From NCBI RefSeq assembly GCF_000150275.1, contig NW_002060979.1:113210-177209 (forward strand): 64,000 nt of DNA, in the 5' to 3' direction. The notes under the pieces were generated by a model that saw only the letters and a list, made by a program, of their open reading frames with translations, was not told the DNA's origin and did not search any database. A program made the position numbers and the translations under genes. Of this stretch, positions 51,369 through 64,000 are shown piece by piece (within the stretch, counting starts at the first letter, position 1; every line of letters starts with the position of its first letter). The DNA is from Trichoplax adhaerens. Taxonomy: Eukaryota; Placozoa; Uniplacotomia; Trichoplacea; Trichoplacidae.

Positions 51369-54300
51369 GTGTATATACACTGATAGTTTGATATTATATA
51401 TATACCATAAATATATATATACGAACTTCATCGAGTGAATGCAGCAATAAATACGAAACAGGTAATCTTATTACTCCATTTTGAATTGATGTGTATTAAA
51501 TAGATTATAAAACAGTATGTAAATAAAGAGTTTGATTCGATTTATAGCGCCATTTTAAATTGATGCATATTAAAGAATTATAAATAGTAAGTAAATAGAA
51601 AGTTCGATTCGATTTCATGGAATAAAATTTACTCTACCTTTTGCACTGTAACCGTGTTTTCAGTCAATTCCGATGGTGTTTTATTTAATTGTTCAAGAGC
51701 TGTGGAAATGACTTTCATTATAGCCAATACCTCCCTTGTGAAAGAATAAGTCATAAAATTATTAAAGTATTACTGTAATTGTCCTTTTTATGCCACCATA
51801 ATACATTGGTTTCGGTGGTTTTGAACATGTTAAGATATATTCCGCCCATACCTTAGATAATTGATACACTTTTCATGGATAATTTTAATACGCTCATACC
51901 AATTAGTCCAAGATTGAACAAATTCATCAATTCTCCTCTGATTTACGTCTAATAAATTGTTTCAAATTAAAAATGAGTTATTTGATCGCATCATTTTATG
52001 TGTTCAAATATCTGCAGTTTAGTATAATACATATTTTTCCTAAAAAGATATAAATAGATATCATATAAGGCATAGAAAATGATTCATTGCTATTCGTATA
52101 TCTTAACAAGTAAAGTAAGCTTCATTCAATGTTTACTTTATTCATTAATAGAAATCAAAGACAACTATATCTAGAGTATAAAATTATTGATGATAAGCTA
52201 TTTTTTTAATATAGTCAATTTCTATATTAATTTAATTTTGAATGGTAAAAAATTGTTACTTCATCACAAACCCGTTGGATAGCATTTTAAAAGGTCCTGA
52301 TAATTTATCGAAATTTTATTACTGCTAAAGAAGAGTAAATATTTTATTAGTGAAAATTGATCGGTATTGACTATAAATAGAGAATATGCTTTGATAGTTA
52401 TATTCAACTTTAAATGAACAGACTGGGTAATGAAATAATTTTCTAATTTAAATAAGAGGGAGAACCATGTTCTAGGATTGTTAAATTTATAGTGTGAGAA
52501 TGTATGATAAAAGTTATTTGAAAAACGAAGAATCTAGCTTAGCAAAAGCTGTTTTTTGATGACGACGGCAAGTTTAGTAATATATCGAGTCCATTAGTCC
52601 GACATTCATAACTTATATTAATTAGAATTCTAAAATATCGTCGTGATAAAAGGCTATCTTACTAGTGGTGAAGATTTGCAATCATGAGTGAAAGCTATAT
52701 AACAAATTCATTTTGTGATTGAAATCGGTCTATAAAAATACTAAATTATATGTTTCAATATAATTAAATAGATTCAATTTAATTCCGCTATCATCATGAT
52801 TAGAAGTAGCAAAATGAAAATAATGGATCCCCTCATCAAGCAATCAATAGCTAATTGTGTCTACTATTAGCAATGCAACCATTTACACCAACAGAAATTT
52901 ATTGAGCACCGTAGCGTTTCATGATAATTTCGACTTGATTGCTATCAGTCAATTGCTTACCTATTAGTAAATTCCGTCATACTATTGCTAATGTTTTCTT
53001 CTAGATTTTTACTTTGAAAAATCTCAAATTCTTTTTGGATTACCACCATATTTTGTTCCTAAAAGTCGAATTGTAATTATACTTTTTTAAATTGATGTAA
53101 GTGATTCTAACATATCAGCGCTTGAAAATAACTCCATTATCTAAAGAGCAACATACATAATCAATTTTTTACCCTATATTTGAATTTTAAAGTAAGTAAT
53201 AAGATGAAGCTTATTGATTATTTACCAGCTCCGACATCTCTTTCTCAAAAGCTTTCATTCGAGTACGTGTTGCAGTTAAAGTTTCCCATTCTTTTTTTTG
53301 TTCTATAACATGCATAATAATAATTTTAAATTATCACCATATTATGACATAGAAACTACAAATACAATTTGTATCGTTTGCTACTAATTAGGCCTATAAA
53401 TACATACCTTCATCTAAACATTCGATAACCCATTGGTGATCACAGCTAAATCTGATTCAAAATCAAAATTAAACTATAATTAAAATTTGTTACCATTTTC
53501 ATATCAATATTTTCTATATTGTACAACATCCAAATATGCCATTTTTATGAAGCTGAATCAATTTAAATTTTCATCTCATTTAACAATTAGTAGTATTATA
53601 TTACATAAATCTGGAAATGGAATATCTGATGTGCAATACTTACAAAGTCTCATAACATTTATAGATCGCATTAAACTCGGTTATTTGAGATAGGATTCCT
53701 TTCATTCTTTGTTGCATATCTTGATATTTTTTTCTGACAGTTCTAAATTTAACATTCAGGTGATTTAGCTGCTCAATGCTGATTCCAATCGTATAAGGAT
53801 CATAAAAGATTAATCAACCTTGCTCTTGAAAGGCAACGCCAGTGATGAAAAAAAATCTGTTCTAATCACTTGCACTATAACGAAATAATGACTTACCTAC
53901 ATAAGGAGCCAGTATTCTCTATCCCTAATTTACAGTAGCTTAGGATGTTGTCCATATAAAGAAATAACCGATTTATGCTTAACCTAAATGCATACTGAAT
54001 TTTAATGGGAAGATTTTAGGATGCTGTGATAATTAAAGACTATGTAACCGGTCTATCAATCGGCAAATTTAAGTTAGATTACTAGTAAATGTTTATCAGC
54101 CAACTTGATTAGCCGATATCATATGAAATAAGAAATGAGAAGTAAGCCAATAAATTAAAATACCAGATGATACTTGTCCTTTTCATTCATATTCTCCAAC
54201 CTTCTGCGTTTGCAGAAGTTTTCTATATGGTAAATAAACAGATATGAGTCAGACTTTAAGACATTTTTCAATCTTTGACCGTAATTACGCATTTGGTCTA

Positions 54301-57300
54301 AAAAAACGTACTCAAAAATGCTAATTTGGCTCTGATATCCTGATCGTATGTTATGATGTTTTCTTCCTTGTTCATGGTTAGATCCATAGCTGTAATCCAA
54401 CTGTTCTTGGTTCGCTAATCCAATCAATTTCGATCCATTGCAGCATAAATAAAAGTAATGATGTAAAATAGATTGATAGAATGCTATTTTACAGAAATTT
54501 ACTCATGACATATCAAGATGGCCGTATATTTTATCCAATTTAATAAACATAAGAAGATATTGCTTAAAATTATGAAGTTATCAGCAATCGTGCTGCTTCA
54601 TGGCTTATTCAGCAATCGTTATTAAATTATTATACTATATTAGTTTATATATTATTAGCACAGAATCGTAATAAATATATATGACAAAGCCCTAAACGGA
54701 ATCAGAGTAAATACTTTATCTGCCTGAAATTTGATTGATTTAAGATGTAAGTATAGGCGTATTATTGTATAGTTCTATTACCATAAAATGCTTTAATATA
54801 TCTTAGGGCTTAAGCTGGCATTTTCTAATTGTAAGTTTTTATAACTGGTTTTAGTGACATTAATAGATAGTATGTAATGATATACAAACAGAAAAGTTAT
54901 TATTACTGAGCAAATATCGAGCTGCTTTATCCATGGCTTTCTCGCGCACTTAGTATAGTACAATTTTAAATTTTTCCTTAAGATAGATTTGAAGAATATT
55001 AGCGCTTTCATGTTAGAAGCGAGTAAAAACAAAACGTATATTAAATGTAACTACTATGATAAATTATTTGATTTGATGGGCGGGATTTGTCCAGAAATGA
55101 TATACTATGTTAACTGAAGTAACAGTCGATGATCTAAATTTTCCTAAATAATGATAATTTATTTTTTGGAAGATATGGCTTGGATTCAAATAAAAAAGTG
55201 GAAAAATAAATTCATGGGCAAATTTCTGTTCTTAGTTAGCAAAAACAATGAAATATTGTCATATTTCTCTTTACTGGATCTTAATTATCCTACATCAATT
55301 ACACTTACGTTATTCTTACCTTGGATCGAGCATCCATAACTGCGGTGTGAAGAACAAGTTTATAGTCGCTGATATCGCAGCTTAGACCAAAAGATTTCAA
55401 ACTTGTTCTTCTAATTTCGTCCAAACTATTCGAGAAAAATGATATTGATTAGCCTAACAGTTTATATCGAAGCATACTTGATTAAAATAGAGGATAATCT
55501 ACATCAAAATGATTATATTGAATCAATAGCTTCTAAAAATTATACAATAGTTACTTTAATCGGCCTTCAGAATCATCTTCTACGCTATAAATTTCCAATG
55601 TATTGGCTAAAACTATATGAATTAACTTAAAAATACAACCAAACATTGGTTACCTTTAGTATTGATCATCAATATTGGTGAGAATTCATGCTTACCCTTG
55701 TATCTTTGAAAATTTCAAGCTCATTAAAATTGAAACATTGATAAGTGTTGGTAACTTCGTTGTAACCACCTCGACGTTTCGGATTGCCATCCAATAGCAG
55801 TTGTAGAAAATTTGTAATTTTTTGAATCGTTGGACTAGAATTTTGTTTCCGTAGGATACAGCAAATATCAATATTAATATCTTATTTCCTAAAACTCCTA
55901 GATTAGGTTTCTATTTCGGCTATTTAATGTATCATTGCTTAATGTTAGAACTATTCTCAAAAATATTCAATCTTTAGCAATATAATCTTTCTTTATTATC
56001 CATAGTGATACACTGGTACTTACGCGTATAAATTATTTTCAATGGGCAGTTCAGTAGAAAATTGAACTTTGCCTATGTTTTCAATAGTCAGTTATAAATA
56101 CAAGCTGTAAATTAGTATAACCTATTTATCAATTTATACTTCTAATTTTTTATGATTATCATTGATTATACCATTTGAATCCAAAAAGGTTCGAATTGCT
56201 TCTACCGGCTTTTCCATAAAATAATCTATTTTTTCCATTTCTTGTAGAGAAACGTCTGAAAATGGAAGTGATTTAGTAACGCATTCGTAAATGACCACAC
56301 CAAAGCTCCAAATATCAACGGATTTTGTATATTCTTGAATTCTTATTTGTACTTCTGGTGCCTAGAAACATGTCATTAAAGGTGAGTATTTTTATTTCGA
56401 CCTATACAAACTTTAAATTGGAATGTTTATCTGCTCTCTGCCTATCGATATGACTATCTATCTACCTATCTACCTACCTACTAACAAAAATTGTAATACA
56501 TATCATTACACAAATGTATATGATGTATTAAATTTCTATTATCATTGCAACCAATATTATAATATGGCTGCTTAACTATATCTTATAATATAGAAAAGCA
56601 ACCTACTGCATAAAAGCTGATAAATATTGTAGATGTCTTATCATTCCATATATATTTATGCATACATACAGTATACTCACAGTACAGGTATTGAATTAAA
56701 TTAGTAATGAAACATTCACTATTAATTAATATATTATCATGAAACATTTCTCTACCATATAAGGACTCGTTCCTGCGAAAGTTTTGGCAACAGTTCTAGG
56801 TTCTGCTCCGGTACAGAACTTGGAGATACCAAAATCACCTAGTTTATATGTATGCTATAAAATATTATTAATAATTTAGTATATCCTAATCTAATAACCT
56901 CGAAAACTGAATAAAACTTGAACGAAAGTTAAAACTGGTTTCTCTACGATGATTAACAATAAATTTGCTAAATATCAAGTGATGCAATAAAAAATGCCGG
57001 CTGACAAACCTCGCCGTTGTGGGACATTAATAAGATATTTTCTGGCTTAATATCTCGATGAATTATTCGTTTGCTATGAATACATGCAATTGCAGAACCT
57101 AATGCAAATTATTGCAATTACGATGAAAAACAATATTAAACATCATTATTTATAAAGGACTGCAAGGGCTATCATTAAGCAATAGCAACCTAGCATAGAA
57201 GATGTAAATGCAATAGTTACTTATATCATTGATAAACTTTTTGATGTTGACTTCGTCTAAGCCAAAACGAGTTGCAGCTAAATGCTATTTAGTTGCCGTA

Positions 57301-58550
57301 TTCAGTAATCATATAATCAATCAATTAGTAGAATGTAAAGTCAGTAAAATCGACATCTCGAAATGATTTATTTCTATATTTCTGTAACGTTACATTAATA
57401 TATCGTGACAATACATATTATTAAAGCATGAATGCGTCTAGTTCCTTTAGAAAGTGTTAACGTACAATGAAGAAATAATCTGTCGTTCTAAGTTAATAGT
57501 AACGAGTTATATAAAATATCTCCTACACTTAGCGTATAGAAAACGTGCAGAAAGGTAATATATGATTTAATTTTTATTGGAAGCTGCCTTATAATCATTT
57601 TAAATTCAAATAAAATAAATATTTTCAGTTTTTTTTTTAACGAGACATACCGTTAAAATCTCGATTTGCAATATGTACTTACGTCTGCTAAATCCCCACC
57701 ATTACAATATTCCATAGTAATTGAATGGCCATAGTTCTGTAATTTAGCTAATAGATCATCAGGTGCGTGTACTGTACGAACCAAGTTTTTATGAGAGAGT
57801 TTAGCCATATTACTATATTCTTCTTCCCATTTACGTATACTATTCGTATTTATATGTCTAATATTTTTCAAAGATTTCACAACGATTTTTTCCTTTGTTA
57901 CCTATTCCAGGTTAATATTTAATTAGTAACTTTGCTGTTCGTATTACGGTTTTAACTTTAATATTAAAAGTCTATAAGCCTTCATCTCTACTAAGCTTTA
58001 GCGAATAGGAAATACTTTTTTGACCTCAGCAGTGTCAATGAATTAATATACTCTGAATACAAGTTAGTGCTCAATTTAAACCTGCTAAACACAATAAATT
58101 AGCAATTTATTCTCAATTGTATCCGATAAGTACTATGCCTAATGCAAAAGTACCAATGTTTGTCTACATCTTTAGGCTGTAGGGTGTCTATTTTAACAAA
58201 TCAATAACATTCATATTTAGCGGTGCCTACAGGAACTCAATGAATATCAGCTAATACAGCTTGTCACATTAGTCTACATACAGAAAAGGACCATTAAGTT
58301 TAATTTCATCGCTACAAATTCGATAAGGACACATAATGAACACTATAGCACAGTATAGAAAAATCAAGACTATTCATTTTAATTTTGCACTTCTTCCTAA
58401 CCAGATAGGATTTTTAAAAGTGGATCCAACTGCTTTTGTTTCGTATAATGCTCTTACTCTATTATGGAAAATCTTGACTACTCCAAAGCCTCCTTTAGTG
58501 ATTTCCTTTTGAAGTTGCCAAGTTTCATCCGGAGTACGATATTGTATCAT
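50791..58550 (-). CDS. IkappaB-kinase-like serine/threonine kinase (19 exons, 683 aa model)
   Basis: Exons in transcript order: 58458-58550, 57683-57901, 57221-57284, 57010-57098, 56756-56854, 56172-56361, 56024-56072, 55696-55834, 55555-55625, 55320-55425, 54907-55050, 54174-54400, 53677-53778, 53408-53445, 53226-53302, 52983-53058, 51852-51948, 51638-51734, 50791-50865; 2052 nt in frame. Kinase domain: TKGGFGVV (20-25), catalytic lysine VVK40, MEYCNGGDLAD, HRDIKPEN (D141), DFG (162-164), APE (189-191), VDIWSFGVV. IKK-type continuation: KVQFSTELP and NFLQLLLDGNPKRRG. Residues 315 to about 390 match the IKK ubiquitin-like domain (LIHIVLANTLEIYSV, LDEIRRTSLKSFGL); about 400-683 is a helical scaffold, ending KMLTRKQEFMWSIVKK. 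By family it relays stress or immune signals towards NF-kappaB. Start is the first ATG after an acceptor-like AG. Exons from 54400 to 52983 have less certain edges. No NEMO-binding tail is seen. Confidence 0.85.
51322..51368. repeat. (TA)n microsatellite in kinase intron
   Basis: Long uninterrupted alternating TA tract, followed by further TATATA-rich segments to about 51420; a smaller tract lies at about 51157-51173. Both are inside the last intron of the kinase gene. Confidence 0.9.
56444..56482. repeat. CTAT/CTAC tetranucleotide repeat
   Basis: Imperfect tandem CTAT, CTAC and CCTA units within a kinase intron. A simple microsatellite; no function claimed. Confidence 0.75.
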
Positions 58551-61500
58551 TTCTAAAATTACGGCATAAAAAATTATTTTAATCACTTTCAAATGGTGAT
58601 TGGATAGTTCAGGATTACAAATCTGCTTCTGATTACATAGAAAATGATCTTGTAGTAATAATGAATTAAATAAAGGCGATGTTATTACCACTGAGCTATT
58701 TTTACATTAGTTCTTGGCTGCTAATTTCTTGTAAACAAGTTAATAATTAATTGTTTTTATTGTACGATGTTATTAAAAGATGCCATTCGTTACTAACTCA
58801 TCACTATGCATTTTAATTCTTGTGCTATAATTAGAAAGCTTCATGTTTTTACATCTTTGCAAAATTTTTACTACAGCTTGATTGATTATCCGAGAGATAG
58901 GCTAAAAGTAATAGCGTAGGAAATAGCCCACATCAGGTCAAATTATTAATATAAAGTAACAGCAAATACGAGCATATGTAAAAGTCCTTAAATCTTTAAT
59001 TATATCAGTAGCCTTGTTGTTAAACTGAAGTTAGAAAATGATTACTGATCATGTAATTCAACTGCATACGCAATAAGTCATTAATGTTAGAAATTTTTCG
59101 GGCTTTCTTATGAAAGTACTTAGCTTAGAAATATCATGTGCGAATAGTTCTTATTAGCTATATATCCAAGTATAAGTCTTGTACGTATAATATTCTGCGA
59201 TAATGTGGTAACAAATAATTCTGAGACAAGATAAAGTAAAGCAAATATCTACAGACAAATTCGTTGAACAGCCCTCAAGGAATGATATATTCTTATTATT
59301 ATTACCTCTAAGACTACGTATTTACTCTACAGGTTTCACGTAAACAAGTTTAAAGTCTGTATCGTCCTTTACAAGGGATTATATTTTCAGGAATTATCAA
59401 AAAAACAGTAGTCGATGTGTTATAAATCGTGGTTAGGAACGAGGTAAAGATAAAACCACTTATAGAAAATTAACATTATAAGATTATTGTCCAGCCTGTC
59501 CTTCTGATATCTATCGATAGTTTACGACTCTACACATTGACAATCTTCCCATCGTTAGGAGATCACAATAAATGACGCGTCTATCCTATGCTTAGCTATG
59601 AATCCAAACTTTACTACGAAATAAGCTGGTTTATAATGAATCTACATGAACATTAATAAGTAGTCAGTACATATGCGTACTCTAGATAGTATTATGAAAA
59701 TATGCAGTTATCAATATATATCAATCTTAACCATTAACGCTGTTGTAGGTCAATAAAAATTGTGCAAGTTATTATCTTAGATTAGAATTATAAATTTTCC
59801 ATTTGCTAGTTTAATTGATGAGAGATTAATAGAAATAGTGTTATAGTTGACTTTAAAAATGATGGATTGCAATTCTCAATAACCATCAGCAAATTACTTA
59901 ATAGTATTTACATCTTGATCATAAAATTGCAAGAGAAAAGATTATCAGGTGCTTAGACGGTGAATTTAACTAGATAGATATGTGCTTGCTCAATGAACTG
60001 GTACAAATCTCTAAGTAATTGTAGAATTGAAAGAGAACGACAGTAGTAGAAAGTTTTGATGGCTGTAGCATAGTTATGGTAATGTAAAGGACTCCAATAT
60101 TTAATAATTGATAGGCAGATGCCATACCGTTGCTATTATTAAAAGATCTCTAATGTTAATACATGATAATTAAATGAATATCTGGGTCCAATTGATCAGT
60201 GTTGGAGTTCTTGATTCAATTAATAGATTTATAGTATAAAGACTAGTACAAGGATATTATAACAGATGATAAATTACAGTATTCTGTAGAAGAGTGACAT
60301 ATATTGGTTTGTACATTATCCAGTGCAGAGGGGTTACTTCCAAACAAATAGCCGGTGAATCGTTAAAGTAGTGGGTCATGATTTGAAAGTTACTTTTCTT
60401 CTATGCTGTTGATAACATTATCATTACGACATTCACGTATGTCTTCAATTGATTCATATCATCCACTAGAATTTGATGGGTAAATTCTTGGTACGAATAA
60501 ATGAATGGTAGATTGCCGTGGTAGGTTTATTCTAAGTACGTAATTAAACTAATGTTACAATGAGATTCTTAAGACTCGTCATTAATTTGTCGTATTATAA
60601 ATATGGTAGGGTGCCTAAAAGTTTACCGAAGTAGCTGGATTTAAATTTGCTACCTCTTATGATACAGAGAGTGGAATATGTTGGACTCTCCGATAAGATT
60701 GATCTGAAATATGATATGGCTACTTTTAAACTAAACGGCTTAAAGCAATACTATGAGATTTAGTTTTATTCGTTTACGATAATCTTCTAGTCTACTTCGT
60801 AATTTTGTGATGTATGTATTATTGTTGCACAGTAGCTAGAAATGGATATTGATAAGATTTTTGACCGCTTATTATATATTCTTAAAGGTGGGGTATAATG
60901 TAATTATAATAATGAATTCTCCTGAATAATAAATATGCCTTAAATGGATGTTTCTAACTAATGGCAGAATTTATTAAATGAAGACTTACTGGAAAGATGG
61001 AATGTTGCATGAAGTTAAATATATGATAAAGGGCTACTGTACTTTATTATAGCACTTTTATGAGTAAACTGTAATAAGTTTAATAGTATTCAAGCCTTTA
61101 TTCACGCTTAAAAGGCTAAAATAAAATATCTCAATGTTGTACACTAAATAATTGAAATTAAAGCAATCCCCATATGATTTGGAGCGTCATTTCTTAAGCT
61201 GCAATTGTGTCACATGGTAAGGCTGTTAACTTTAGCTTTACAAAATTATAACAATTTTTGCCGTTAATTGTATCAATTTATTAACATTATTAAATACGGC
61301 ATTGATTTAGTAATACCATATGATTGATATCATAACCCGCTCGCTATCTAATCTAGAGTAATCTGCTATATATTTATAACGCAAAAATTAAGTGCATATG
61401 ATTGATTAACAATAATCATGAATTTTCATCTATCTTCAAGGATTTTGCTTTTTAAATCTAATTAGTAATGAGCATTAAAAAAGGATGGCATGGGGTAATT

Positions 61501-64000
61501 ATATTAACATCCGCTCGAAATAGGCTAACTTAGCGATAAATTAGATTAGTATCCGCTCTATCTATGATAAAAAGAACAGTAGTTTTAGAAAAATTGGCTT
61601 ACATTACTTTTGTGTCTTTTTGTACCTGATTTACGGTGCAACATGGCTATTGTTTCGACCAAGAGTGTGCTTTCTGTGAATTTGGGATAACGAGAGTGAG
61701 ATATAACTTAGATTTATAAAGCAAAGAATAGAAGTTTGGATTCTTGAAATTGTTCGTGTCGATGGATAAGTTAGATGTATAGCATATGTATTTTGTATTT
61801 TTATGTCTAAGCAGCGATTATATAGCCTAACCTTAACCAGATTGAAATTCGTTGGCAAAAGTGTAATGGATTTTGATGATATAGAGGGGATCGAGAATAG
61901 CTAATTAGGTGCTGCAAATAAATCAATAAATATCCGTAAGACACGATCGCTAGTATTCAATTTTGGGAAAAAGTAGTATAAAAAATGCCCATATTGATTC
62001 TTTGATTGAATAAGTAATCAAGTGCTTAGAAACACCTATTTTTAATAGTCATTAATTCAGATTTTGTAATATTTATTATTATAATTTATGAATATGATTA
62101 CTTATCCTTAACTAGCAAACTTGCGTAACTAGATACAGCTGAAGTTTACGCCTTGATAAATAGTAGTATCTTAAGTTTCCCCTATTCATGGTCATCAGAG
62201 TTCTGATTTCTAGAATAACTGCTACGTGTATAGCTCTATTCGGGGGTAGGGGAATTTCCCCCAATTTTCTATCCGAGATAATACAGCCTATATTCAAGTT
62301 ACCCCACGAAATAGATCTATTACGGTGTGTACATTTTGAGCGATTAGATAATATGAAATGTAATAAAAAGTGGCCGAGTGTCGATCGACTCCATTCGCAA
62401 TTACATAAATAGCATTGGCGTATTATCCAGGACTTATGTTTTGCTAGCTAAAATTCATCAATTGTTAATTAGTTATTGCATGATGAACTTACAGTAAATT
62501 GATGACCATGATAAATTTTCAATAATATAGTTAGTCACAAAGCTTTAAGTTCGAAATAATCTGGGTTGATGCCATTCTTTCGAATAGGTTTAGATGTAAT
62601 TTTATTATCACTACTTGCAATTTATTTTATCTATTGTAAACAAAATTAATGTTGCCTTGCTGATTACCGTATAGAATCCTTTCATACCTAAGGCATATAT
62701 CGAAAGTTATACAGCAAGTGTGCAGCATTACAGAGCTAGTGAGATTCTATCATTTTTTTGCGGCTCCTTTAACGGTTCAATCAGTTGTAATAAAAGTATC
62801 TCATAAATAACTGTCTTAGTCGAATGAAGTTTTGAAAAAGGCTTTTATTACAAAGTTTAGGAATAGTAAAGCAATAATTGAAGTGAATTCTCTCCAATGC
62901 GAGCTCATCTCCGCAGTTCTTCAACACATTTATGATAGCATAATTAACTACTATCAGACATGAGTCATCAAACAGATTATCATTACGTTCTACAATGCAA
63001 ATCAATCTGCTTAAAATATCACTACTCTTCTATGAATGTACAGCACCTTTCGGTGTTGGGTATTTTCACAATGACAGAATCTCATGTCACACAAATCTTG
63101 TACCGTACTGTAATTAGTCTACCAGCTAATATTAGTCATCAACAATTTCTAATAGAGTAGTTAGCAATCATGGAATATGAGCATCACAATAATATCTATT
63201 TTTTGGTAACCTAACACACAACCTGTTATGGTCCAAGTACAAAATCCAGTCAATTCGCGAAATGCTTAGTCCTTTTGCAAATTGCCATAGATCTTGTATT
63301 ATTAACCGATGCTACTGCTTTAAAGCTAATGTTAAGTGTAACAACAAATATTACAATCAGAGAACTTGTAAAAATAAATAATAATTTTCCTAATCAAAAC
63401 ATAATCCATTCAATAATAACTACTTTATTGATAATGGTATCTCTAAATGTTTAGCAATTACTGAAGTAATTGCAAGTTACATACGAGTATATATTGATTA
63501 TTCAAATTAGTCATTATTATTATAATTATAATCATCCAAAAAATAGAGATTCTCTGTTTTTTTAGTAATATTACTGTATGAGTAAAGATAGTTTCTCTGA
63601 TTTACGTGTTTTGCTACTTTTACAGTTTGCGAATTGACTAGGCATTTTGCAAATACACTGAACTTCGTACTCAAACAGGGACAAAATACTACAGTAACAT
63701 GGACTTTTAAATTGTGTCTTGCTACCGTACTTCTAGTAGTCTGTGAATAATAAGACTTGCCATTTTTGTTCTTGCAACTGAAATGTAACCATGAATTCTA
63801 TCGCATTGGACAACGTTTAGTGTTATACCTAGTCAGTGCCTTTACCTCAGTAATGGATTTTACTATCGATTTTAGACATTTTATATCATTAATGATTCAA
63901 TAAAGTACTCTTTTCTGCCATACTTTTATGCACAATTGAAGTTGGTATAGTTTCTTTATCAAGCTTGATAATTTTCGGTTTGTAATAATTAATCCCTTGC
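58551..64000. other. Right-hand 5.4 kb, no recognised gene
   Basis: Upstream of the kinase, so its promoter and 5' leader (an acceptor-like AG sits just before the start codon at 58553) are expected in the left part. Scattered open frames of 60-75 codons (61631-61858, 62112-62297, 62188-62412, 62781-63005, 62960-63160) overlap one another in different frames and show no motif. The segment at about 62830-63240 is weakly similar to 49480-50000. The 5' exons of an unseen gene cannot be excluded. Confidence 0.35.

Noticed and set aside
52905-52961. Possible micro-exon (SNQVEIIMKRY) after the kinase exon at 52983-53058
   Set aside because: It would need a 19-nt intron, far below the spliceosomal minimum in animals. 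A GTATG donor at 52982 joins directly to the exon at 51948 in the correct phase.

Overview
This is nuclear DNA of an animal. Genes are split into many short exons with GT-AG introns, the DNA is AT-rich, genes sit 1-5 kb apart, and there are no bacterial operons. Compact introns, a tandem copine family and an IKK-like kinase suggest an early-branching invertebrate such as a placozoan (Trichoplax-like). That species call is inference; the gene families are read directly from the translated exons.

Layout. All seven protein genes recognised lie on the minus strand, so each reads from high to low coordinates. Four copine paralogues occupy most of the window. Copine A (1-7563) runs off the left edge and lacks its last exons. 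Copine B (10646-16936), copine C (19736-25885) and copine D (37166-46330) are complete, each with 24 coding exons and the same splice phases. A tRNA-Glu(UUC) gene (8869-8940, plus strand) lies between A and B. Between C and D are a tandem satellite (26532-27608), a two-exon SAM-dependent O-methyltransferase (28193-30010) and a two-exon UDP-glucuronosyltransferase (32871-35313). Right of copine D is a 4.5-kb spacer with a perfect 26-bp palindrome, then a 19-exon IkappaB-kinase-like gene (50791-58550). The last 5.4 kb holds no gene I can recognise.

Function. Copines are cytosolic proteins that bind phospholipid membranes through two calcium-dependent C2 domains and bind partners through a von Willebrand A domain. 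The cluster looks like a local expansion: B, C and D keep the expected calcium ligands, while A has lost several. The methyltransferase and glucuronosyltransferase are conjugation enzymes but have no obvious joint role beyond adjacency. The kinase belongs to innate or stress signalling by homology.

Exon boundaries were read by eye from homology, GT/AG sites and reading phase. For copines B, C and D, the two short genes and the kinase, all exon lengths sum to an open frame. First and last non-coding exons, promoters and poly(A) sites were not determined. Introns and spacers are rich in local tandem duplications and inverted repeats, listed separately.
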